This document shows positions 16,689 through 22,204 of a stretch of 22,602 bases of DNA, piece after piece. The DNA is from Treponema sp. (GTDB lineage Bacteria; Spirochaetota; Spirochaetia; Treponematales; Treponemataceae), in contig JAGCTZ010000213.1 of NCBI GenBank assembly GCA_017963165.1, positions 1-22,602 on the forward strand, given 5' to 3'. The notes below the pieces were generated by a model. It was not told where the DNA came from, did no database searches, and saw nothing but the letters and a program-made list of their open reading frames with translations. The number at the start of each line of letters is the position of its first letter. The stretch's first letter is position 1. A program made the translations under genes and the position numbers.

Positions 16689-17132
16689 CTAAAAATTAAT
16701 ATCATTAAATTCTTCAGCCGCTTCCTGGAACGACTCGTTGCTTTCTTCAAGATATGTTCTGTACGCTGCTGCATCCCAAACTTCTATAAACTTAGCAACT
16801 CCAAGAACTGTACAATCCTTTGAAAGCCCTGCATGTTCACGCAGGCTCTGGGGAATGGAAAGGCGTCCGTTTTTATCGAACTCAACCTGCTGGGCTGGTG
16901 CAATAAAATGTCGAACAACCTGCATACTTTTTTCCTTCAAAGGTGAAGCATTAGCCATCATCTTTGACTGAAAGTTTTCCCATTCATCAGCGGTAAAAAG
17001 CCATAAGTTTTTTCTTGGACCCTTGGTGACTATAAGTACATTGCCAGGCACGGCTGTCCTCAGCTTGGCCGGGAATGAGAGCCTGCCCTTTTCGTCAATC
17101 GTATTATTGTATTCACCAGTTAATAGATTCAT
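16689..17132 (-). CDS. mraZ: Transcriptional regulator MraZ
   Basis: DNA-binding protein of the SpoVT/AbrB fold that represses the division/cell-wall operon it heads. It carries the two tandem half-domains of the family: YNNTIDEKGRLSFPAKLR (8-25) and VEFDKNGRLSIPQSLREHA (83-101), each with the D-x-K-x-GR-like core. 147 residues is normal. A GTG at 17138 would add two residues; ATG at 17132 is preferred. Neither has a clean ribosome binding site, because the spacing before the ATG is filled by a GTGGG that is also the last MraZ box. This suggests that MraZ binding and translation start share sequence. Promoter and four operator boxes lie just upstream. Confidence 0.95.
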   Translation of the reverse strand: MNLLTGEYNNTIDEKGRLSFPAKLRTAVPGNVLIVTKGPRKNLWLFTADEWENFQSKMMANASPLKEKSMQVVRHFIAPAQQVEFDKNGRLSIPQSLREHAGLSKDCTVLGVAKFIEVWDAAAYRTYLEESNESFQEAAEEFNDINF

Positions 17133-17133
17133 A

Positions 17134-17170
17134 CCCACTTATTACCACTTTCTACCACTTTTTCCCACTT
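17134..17170 (-). promoter_or_regulatory. MraZ operator: four tandem MraZ boxes with 10-bp period
   Basis: On the minus strand AAGTGGG, AAGTGGT, AAGTGGT and AAGTGGG lie at 17164-17170, 17154-17160, 17144-17150 and 17134-17140, each separated by 3 nt. This matches the direct GTGG-containing repeats bound by MraZ in other bacteria, with one box per helical turn. A degenerate copy (AATGGTTAAT, 17171-17180) continues the 10-bp phase and overlaps the -10. The boxes start at the predicted transcription start and end 1 nt before the mraZ ATG, so bound MraZ would block initiation or clearance. Confidence 0.85.
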
Positions 17171-17177
17171 ATTAACC

Positions 17178-17205
17178 ATTTTACACCAAAATTTACTAAA
17201 GTCAA
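17178..17205 (-). promoter_or_regulatory. Promoter of the mraZ (dcw) operon
   Basis: TTGACT (17200-17205) and TAAAAT (17178-17183) on the minus strand are 16 nt apart, one mismatch each from the sigma-70 consensus. Predicted start is near 17171, immediately before the first MraZ box. This is probably the main promoter of the operon from mraZ onward. Confidence 0.7.
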
Positions 17206-17214
17206 GCACTTTTT

Positions 17215-17242
17215 TTGCCGAAAATAAAAAATGTGTTATTTT
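17215..17242 (+). promoter_or_regulatory. Tentative promoter for the nuclease-like gene
   Basis: TTGCCG (17215-17220) and TATTTT (17237-17242) are 16 nt apart on the plus strand, about 75 nt before the coding start. TTTTTTGCCG is repeated at 17211-17220 and 17239-17248, and CGGTA with TACCG form a weak inverted repeat downstream. The match to consensus is modest. It is back-to-back with the mraZ promoter. Confidence 0.3.
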
Positions 17243-17316
17243 TTGCCGGCGGACGGTAATCAATATCACAATACCGGAAATAAGTACAAAAGCATTCTGC
17301 AGGTTTATCTTTTATT

Positions 17317-18012
17317 TTGGAAAATCAAACAATCAACACTTACAATGAAAGTTCTCTTCACAATACCTTAAAGCTTTACTACGCATCGCAATATGACGGT
17401 AAGACAGAGGTAAAGGCAGACGGTCATATTTATGACATTCTTTGTAAAGACGGACAGGTAATTGAAATACAGACAAAGAGCCTTTCAAAGCTTGCACCAA
17501 AAATAAAAGACTCACTTGATAAGGGACATAAGGTAAGACTTGTTTATCCGTTAGTGTATAGAACAAGAATTATTCTTACATCAGAAGATGGAGAGCTTAT
17601 TTCTAAAAGATTAAGTCCTAAAAAAGGTTGTATTTATGATATATTACGCGAACTTACAGGATTAACAGATATTCTTTTAACCCCAGATTTCACGCTTGAA
17701 GTAATTACAATCAACATGATTGAACATAGAATCAGAACAGCAGAGCCGGCACAAACAAAAAACAAGAGCCGACGATTTCGAAAAAACTGGCTGAAAGTAA
17801 ACAAACGGCTTGAAGAAGTCCTGGAAACAAAACAATTCAAAACAAAAAAAGATTATCTTTCCCTACTCCCAAAAGACCTGCCAAAGGAATTCTGTGCAAA
17901 GGATTTGAACCTGCCAAAATATGCACATATTCTTTTATGGGTTCTTTCGAGGATTCCTGTAATTAAACAAACACAAACAAAAGGAAAAACTAAATTTTAT
18001 AAAAAGATGTAA
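17317..18012 (+). CDS. Uncharacterised protein with PD-(D/E)XK nuclease-like core and possible winged-helix tail
   Basis: I do not recognise a named family. The 231-residue protein begins ESSLHNTLKLYYA (11-23), then IYDILCKDGQVIEIQTKSL (38-56). This helix, then Asp40, then a hairpin carrying Glu50-x-Gln52 with Lys54, is the pattern of restriction-endonuclease-fold proteins. KVRLVYPLVYRTRI (72-85) fits the following strands. A basic linker (about 148-175, KSRRFRKNWLK) leads to a C-terminal segment, FCAKDLNLPKYAHILLWVL (192-210) and TKGKTKFYKK, that looks like a winged helix. The start is a TTG at 17317: no in-frame ATG exists before the core, and an in-frame stop lies at 17281. The nearest ribosome-binding-like sequence, AGG, is 13 nt upstream. 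It is divergent from mraZ and ends before a bidirectional terminator. Activity is inferred, not known. Confidence 0.7.
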   Translation: MENQTINTYNESSLHNTLKLYYASQYDGKTEVKADGHIYDILCKDGQVIEIQTKSLSKLAPKIKDSLDKGHKVRLVYPLVYRTRIILTSEDGELISKRLSPKKGCIYDILRELTGLTDILLTPDFTLEVITINMIEHRIRTAEPAQTKNKSRRFRKNWLKVNKRLEEVLETKQFKTKKDYLSLLPKDLPKEFCAKDLNLPKYAHILLWVLSRIPVIKQTQTKGKTKFYKKM

Positions 18013-18057
18013 TCGTCTGAATTGGATTTAATTAACGCACACACACTAATTTAAAAT

Positions 18058-18088
18058 AAAAAAAGACCTCGTTTTCGAGGTCTTTTTT
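18058..18088. terminator. Bidirectional intrinsic terminator between convergent genes
   Basis: A perfect hairpin, GACCTCG (18065-18071), TTTT loop, CGAGGTC (18076-18082), with A7 before and T6 after, serves both the plus-strand nuclease-like gene ending at 18012 and the minus-strand flaA pair ending at 18109. Confidence 0.92.
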
Positions 18089-18108
18089 ATATTTAATGCA
18101 CTCAAAGA

Positions 18109-18822
18109 TTACCAGTTGTCTACCATATCATCTTCATCGTGATTTTCCATGTCGTAAAGATCTGTTACAGCACGAAGATCATCGAGGTAAAGATAATATG
18201 TACCACGAGCCTGCATTGGGTTACAATCTATACGGAATCCAAGAATCTTGAATCCAGGTTTGTCACCATAATATACACTGCTCTGAACAATACCGTGTTC
18301 TCCATCTGGACTAGGTGGAACTACACAAGTAAGCTTTTTCCAGCCACTGAATCCAAGAGAACCCATATAAAGTTCATAGTTTCTTCCAAAATAATCCTGA
18401 AGAAGGAGATACATTTCATGATCCTGGTTACGACCACAAGCCCAGATAGAAACAGTTTTTACAGTTCCTTCAATTGGCATAGGACGTCCAGCCATAATTG
18501 TAAATGAATCAAGACCACGGCGGAAGAAGTCAACTCTTACACCAAGTACAAGAGTATCTTCATCTTCTTTTCCTTCATCTTCCTTAAGAGGTTCCTTCAT
18601 AGAAGGGCTGCCTTCGAAAAGACGAGCAGCAATTGTACCATCATCAGGAGAAATATGAACATACCAAGAGCCTTCACGCTCAAATTTGTCTACAGAAACT
18701 TCACGGAGAGAAAGCATTGCAGAATCAGCACCAACAGTTTCTGGGTTTGGATCCTGAATGCTCTGTGCAAACAGTAAACCTGCAACTGCAAAAATTAAAC
18801 CAAAAGCAACTAATTTTTTCAT
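18109..18822 (-). CDS. flaA: FlaA-type flagellar filament outer layer (sheath) protein, second of a tandem pair
   Basis: A 237-residue exported protein: signal peptide MKKLVAFGLIFAVAGLLFA, cleavage predicted after Ala19, then a beta-rich mature chain. GTVKTVSIWACGRNQDHEMY, LLLQDYFGRNYELYMGSLGF and GTYYLYLDDLRAVTDLYD follow the FlaA layout, where sugar-binding-like beta-sandwich strands with WGxN-type motifs recur. FlaA proteins sheathe or stabilise the periplasmic flagella of spirochaetes. An acidic insert (KEDEGKEDED) and an acidic end (ENHDEDDMVDNW) are distinctive. The ATG overlaps the stop of the upstream paralogue as ATGA. Which FlaA subtype this is cannot be fixed by eye. Confidence 0.85.
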   Translation of the reverse strand: MKKLVAFGLIFAVAGLLFAQSIQDPNPETVGADSAMLSLREVSVDKFEREGSWYVHISPDDGTIAARLFEGSPSMKEPLKEDEGKEDEDTLVLGVRVDFFRRGLDSFTIMAGRPMPIEGTVKTVSIWACGRNQDHEMYLLLQDYFGRNYELYMGSLGFSGWKKLTCVVPPSPDGEHGIVQSSVYYGDKPGFKILGFRIDCNPMQARGTYYLYLDDLRAVTDLYDMENHDEDDMVDNW

Positions 18823-19583
18823 TTTGCGTCTCCTACAGACTGAACTCCGTCATCACTTCCTTCGCCGAAATCAACATCTCTAAGCTCATATCCATCGTAG
18901 ATATATGAAAGTGAATTAGATGTATATTTAATTTGATCAAAGAATATTACGTAGTCATCAACATATTCTGCAGCATCAGAACGAATTCTAAAGCCTACAA
19001 AAGTCATGCTTTCTGGACCTGAACGTAAATGTGAATGCTGAGAAATCCAGCCAGGAATATTTACGATAATGTTTCTCCAGCCATTGAAAGCAAGAGTTCC
19101 AGCCTGAAGTACATTTACACGACCATAAGCATCGCGAACCATAACCTCGAGATAATAGTTATAGTTGGCACCCCAGATCCAGAAATCCATCTGGCTTACA
19201 GTTCCAACAAAAGGAATCTCAAAAGGCTTTCCGTCTACAGTAGGATAAACTTCGAACCAGTTATCACCTTTGCGGTTGAATGCAGTTTTTACACCAAAAA
19301 CCTTTGCACCATCTTCACCATCTCTACGAAGCTGTTTCAGAGAATTAGGAATACCATCGTAGTAACCTGTCTTTGGAAATCCTTCTGCAACAAAACGGCT
19401 TGAATTAACGGCCCAATCCCAGTTGTAGCTCTGACCACCATAGGCATAATCCTGACCATTTGGCGTGTCAAAATTATCCAAAACAAAAGTCTCAATGCTC
19501 TTTGAGCTAGGCTGCGCAAAAATTGGCAGACCAATCATACAAAGACATGCAAGACCAATAAAGACTTTAAGTCCCCTTTTCAT
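18819..19583 (-). CDS. flaA: FlaA-type flagellar filament outer layer (sheath) protein, first of a tandem pair
   Basis: A 254-residue FlaA paralogue. Signal peptide MKRGLKVFIGLACLCMIGLPIFA is probably cut after Ala23. FVLDNFDTPNGQ near the mature start, GTVSQMDFWIWGANYNYYLE, VMVRDAYGRVNVLQAGTLAF and DDYVIFFDQIKYTSN match the family pattern and line up with the downstream protein. A frame opens at 19607, but AGGAG 7 nt before the ATG at 19583 and the signal peptide fix that start. Transcribed from the consensus promoter at 19670-19698. The two proteins are probably both components of the periplasmic flagellar sheath. Confidence 0.87.
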   Translation of the reverse strand: MKRGLKVFIGLACLCMIGLPIFAQPSSKSIETFVLDNFDTPNGQDYAYGGQSYNWDWAVNSSRFVAEGFPKTGYYDGIPNSLKQLRRDGEDGAKVFGVKTAFNRKGDNWFEVYPTVDGKPFEIPFVGTVSQMDFWIWGANYNYYLEVMVRDAYGRVNVLQAGTLAFNGWRNIIVNIPGWISQHSHLRSGPESMTFVGFRIRSDAAEYVDDYVIFFDQIKYTSNSLSYIYDGYELRDVDFGEGSDDGVQSVGDAK

Positions 19584-19608
19584 GCAAAACTCCTTAAACT
19601 TTATCATT

Positions 19609-19640
19609 CCGATAAAAATATTATTACATTATTATATCGG
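19609..19640 (-). promoter_or_regulatory. Inverted repeat in the flaA leader
   Basis: CCGATA (19609-19614) and TATCGG (19635-19640) flank a 20-nt AT-rich loop in the predicted flaA 5' untranslated region, 25 nt before the start codon. It could form a weak mRNA hairpin or be an operator downstream of the start site. The role is not shown. Confidence 0.4.
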
Positions 19641-19669
19641 CATAATCAGTCGAATTTATAACTTATATA

Positions 19670-19698
19670 ATTATATTTCCTATATTATTCTTTGTCAA
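19670..19698 (-). promoter_or_regulatory. Consensus sigma-70-type promoter of the flaA pair
   Basis: TTGACA (19693-19698) and TATAAT (19670-19675) on the minus strand are exactly 17 nt apart, a perfect consensus. Predicted start is near 19663, giving a leader of about 80 nt. The -35 begins 14 bp after the stop codon of the membrane-protein gene. No sigma-28-like element was seen, which fits FlaA genes being vegetatively transcribed in spirochaetes. Confidence 0.85.
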
Positions 19699-19711
19699 AC
19701 GAAATTCTAGG

Positions 19712-20323
19712 TTATATTTTCTTATAAATTCGTCTGACTCCTTCATAAAAGCCATAACTAAGGACTGCACTTAGCATTTTATCGGTTATATTTTCGATAA
19801 AGCCGGCAAGATAGGTTGAATATAGAAGATTTCGGGTAACAACATAGATTCCCTGGACAGTACATTCGGCATTCTGACGGTTTACACGGGCTCCAAAAAG
19901 CAAATCGGCAATAATATTACCCAAAATTGCATTACTTAAGGCACTCCATACCCCTGCCCATAAAAAAGCTTCAATTTCGTAAGACTGGCTTCGTTCCAGT
20001 ATAGGTCTCACAGCATTTTTCTTATCATCATGAAGAAAAACAAGCCAGGCAAGCAAAGCCGTAACAAGATGACAACTCATAAAAGGAAGCATAGTATAAT
20101 CAAACAAAAAAAGGATTCCATTAGAAAGTGCCGCACACAAAAGCCCCGGAATAAGCCCGCAAATTGCCGTAACTCCAATCGTCATTACAGAATCAAGATA
20201 CAAAGGAAAAGTAATTTTTGTTGCTAAAACAGAGCCAAAACAGTTTACAAGCAGAGCCACCACCAGCACGCCACAGGTGAACAAAATATTTTTGAATGAA
20301 TAATCCTTCTTTGCAAAAATCAT
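19712..20323 (-). CDS. Small multi-pass membrane protein, S-component-like, linked to the two-component genes
   Basis: A 203-residue integral membrane protein with about five or six hydrophobic segments (about 13-34, 46-70, 80-97, 119-145, 158-175). TFPLYLDSVMTIGVTAICGL, IPGLLCAALSNGI and AILGNIIADLLFG resemble the small substrate-binding S-components of ECF-type importers and membrane-sensor domains built on that fold. No ATPase or ECF-T gene is nearby, and there is no signalling domain. It overlaps the response-regulator stop as ATGA, with GGAG 8 nt before the ATG, so all three genes are surely cotranscribed. It may sense or move a ligand for the kinase; that is inference. Confidence 0.65.
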   Translation of the reverse strand: MIFAKKDYSFKNILFTCGVLVVALLVNCFGSVLATKITFPLYLDSVMTIGVTAICGLIPGLLCAALSNGILFLFDYTMLPFMSCHLVTALLAWLVFLHDDKKNAVRPILERSQSYEIEAFLWAGVWSALSNAILGNIIADLLFGARVNRQNAECTVQGIYVVTRNLLYSTYLAGFIENITDKMLSAVLSYGFYEGVRRIYKKI

Positions 20324-21018
20324 ATAATAACTCCAAGCACTTTAGCAGCTTCTACCAGTTCAAGCCGGTCTTTTACATTCATTTTCTGGTAAATCAGTGA
20401 TTTTTTATTCTGAATTGTCTTTACAGATTTATTTAAAAGGTCTGCAACTTCATCAACATCCTTTTTCTGGGCAAGCAGGGCAAAAACCTCCTGCTCTTTT
20501 TTGGTAAGCATCTGATAGTTTTTAAATAAAGCCTCTGTTTTCTGCTCTCCATCCTCACCGGAATAAAAACCGCCGCCAGCAGCTGCTTTGCTTTGAATGA
20601 GTTCATGAAGAATTGCTTTGGCTTCCTTGCAGTAAAAAAGATTTCCGTCATTTACACAAAGAATTGCCCTTTCAATTTCTGCAGCATCAAGATCTTTTGT
20701 AATAAAGCCCTGAATATCTTTTTGCAGAGAATTTTTTATATGAATAGGATCATTGTACATTGTATAAATTATAATTTTGAGTTCAGCTTTTATTTGACGC
20801 AGCGGATCAATAAGCACAAGCCCGTCCTCTCCGTTCAAATTCAAATCTACAATTGCAATAGAAATTTCGGGGTTAGATTTTAAGTACAGCTCTGCCCTAT
20901 CTAAATCTGAAGCAAGATAAAACTTAAAGAGAGGATTTTTCTTTTCCAGCAAAAAGCTCAGACTGTCGCGAAGGCCCGAATGATCATCAATGAATAATAT
21001 TTTTAATTGTGATTGCAA
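20320..21018 (-). CDS. NarL/LuxR-type response regulator
   Basis: Receiver plus DNA-binding output, about 232 residues. In the receiver (numbered from the longer ATG start at 21033) are Asp16-Asp17 (FIDDH), phospho-acceptor Asp63 (IAIVDLNLNGEDG), Thr91 and Lys113 (FITKDL). The LuxR-type helix-turn-helix is at 176-235, with LTKKEQEVFALLAQKK and VKTIQNKKSLIYQKMNVKDR. Two starts are possible: ATG at 21033 has no ribosome binding site, while TTG at 21018 has GGAGGA ending 7 nt before it, so TTG is preferred. Either way it overlaps the kinase gene (32 or 47 nt). It would act with the kinase at 20987-22081; targets are unknown, though the flaA operon follows directly. Confidence 0.9.
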   Translation of the reverse strand: MQSQLKILFIDDHSGLRDSLSFLLEKKNPLFKFYLASDLDRAELYLKSNPEISIAIVDLNLNGEDGLVLIDPLRQIKAELKIIIYTMYNDPIHIKNSLQKDIQGFITKDLDAAEIERAILCVNDGNLFYCKEAKAILHELIQSKAAAGGGFYSGEDGEQKTEALFKNYQMLTKKEQEVFALLAQKKDVDEVADLLNKSVKTIQNKKSLIYQKMNVKDRLELVEAAKVLGVII

Positions 21019-22081
21019 TTGTTGTTCCTCCATTGTTTACAAATTCAACAGTTCCGCCCATTGCCTTTACTCGTTCCTGAATATTTTGAATACCGTAGTG
21101 CTTTTTAGAATCGCTTTTATTAAGTTCATCAACAGCTTCAAGAGTAAAACCAATGCCGTTGTCGCTTATAGTAAATTTAAAATCCTGGGCAACATCTGTA
21201 AACTTTACACAAACATTGCTTGCTTTAGCATGGCGGGCAATATTACTTAAAGATTCCTGCAAAATGCGGATAATTTCTATCTGAAGACTCTGAGGTAAAG
21301 AAGAAACGTGAGATGAAGCAACAAACATTTCTGTCTTGATTTTATAGTTGCTTTCAAAGGTCTGCAGCATCTGGCGGATTATCTTTTCAAAATCCTCAGA
21401 AAGGTCAATATGAAGGGCACCGATAAGATAGCGTACTTCTTTTAAAGCCTGATTTGCATAAAAGTCAGATTTTTCCTTGTCATCCTGCTCAAGATAAAAC
21501 TTAAGGGCTGCCAGATCCTGGGCAACACCATCGTGAAGATTCCGGCTTATCTTCTGCTGCTCATCTGTCCTGAGCTGAATGTGCTTTATCTGGTTTTTCT
21601 GTTTGATTGATTTAAAAACAATACAAAGGATAGAAATTAAAAGCAAAAGCGAAGAACAGTACATAAGGCTGTCGTAACCAAAAGAAAGTGTAATTTCCTT
21701 CTGCGAAATTTTATCCTGAAAATCAAGAATTAAAGAAGAAAGCTCCTGCTGAATTTTGAGCCCCTCCTCCCCTTGTGCAGCTGCCTGATCTTTAAATAGT
21801 AAGATTATTTTATCAAGCTCTTCTTCCAGAGAAAAATCAAAATAGGTAAAAGGATAATATTTTTCTTTTAAGGAATCCAGACCGGAAAGAGTCTGAGCAG
21901 AAGTATTTTTATCAAGAGAATTATTCAGAATAATCAGATTTACAGCTTCATGCTCATATTCCGCAAAAAGTCTGGAAGCCCTGTTTTTATAATAAATGGA
22001 AACGCTAAGCGTAATAAGCCCAAAATAAATAAGAATCATCTCTATGGAAAAAAGCTTTTTAATCAGAGATTTTATGTTCAT
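20987..22081 (-). CDS. NarL-family (HisKA_3) sensor histidine kinase
   Basis: A 364-residue inner-membrane kinase. Two membrane helices (about 14-30 and 139-157) enclose a mostly helical extracytoplasmic domain of about 108 residues (31-138), not matched to a named sensor family. The dimerisation and phosphotransfer helix has His183 in SRNLHDGVAQDLAALKFYL. The ATPase domain has N-box ESLSNIARHA (276-285), G1 ISDNGIGF (305-312) and G2 HYGIQNIQERVKAMGG (328-343). It lacks HAMP and PAS domains. No ribosome binding site precedes the ATG at 22081; the extended -10 ends 7 nt upstream, so the message is probably leaderless. It overlaps the regulator gene. Confidence 0.93.
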   Translation of the reverse strand: MNIKSLIKKLFSIEMILIYFGLITLSVSIYYKNRASRLFAEYEHEAVNLIILNNSLDKNTSAQTLSGLDSLKEKYYPFTYFDFSLEEELDKIILLFKDQAAAQGEEGLKIQQELSSLILDFQDKISQKEITLSFGYDSLMYCSSLLLLISILCIVFKSIKQKNQIKHIQLRTDEQQKISRNLHDGVAQDLAALKFYLEQDDKEKSDFYANQALKEVRYLIGALHIDLSEDFEKIIRQMLQTFESNYKIKTEMFVASSHVSSLPQSLQIEIIRILQESLSNIARHAKASNVCVKFTDVAQDFKFTISDNGIGFTLEAVDELNKSDSKKHYGIQNIQERVKAMGGTVEFVNNGGTTIAITIKNIIH

Positions 22082-22088
22082 GAGTTAT

Positions 22089-22097
22089 ATTATAGCA
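22089..22097 (-). promoter_or_regulatory. Extended -10 promoter of the kinase operon
   Basis: TGCTATAAT (22097 down to 22089) is a TG-N-TATAAT extended -10. Seven nt (ATAACTC) separate it from the ATG at 22081, so transcription should start at or within 1-2 nt of the start codon. The -35 position (CGACTA, 22112-22117) is poor, as expected for an extended -10 promoter. Confidence 0.65.
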
Positions 22098-22114
22098 TAA
22101 TTTTTTTTATTTAG

Positions 22115-22131
22115 TCGGGAAATTTTCCCGA
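22115..22131. promoter_or_regulatory. Perfect 17-bp palindrome in the divergent promoter region
   Basis: TCGGGAAA and TTTCCCGA flank a single central T. The palindrome overlaps the -35 position of the kinase promoter and lies 74 bp before the divergent lipoprotein start. It looks like an operator for a dimeric regulator. On the plus strand GTTTTT follows, so it could also weakly terminate, but no plus-strand gene precedes it. Confidence 0.55.
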
Positions 22132-22204
22132 GTTTTTCCGGCAAGGAGAAGTTAGAATTATGAATAAATAACAAACATAGCTGAAATTTTAGGAGAAATT
22201 GGTT

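Noticed and set aside
22160..22171. A three-codon frame (M-N-K-stop) after GGAG upstream of the lipoprotein gene
   Set aside because: It is too short to be more than chance, and the spacing to GGAG is long; a leader-peptide role would need evidence.
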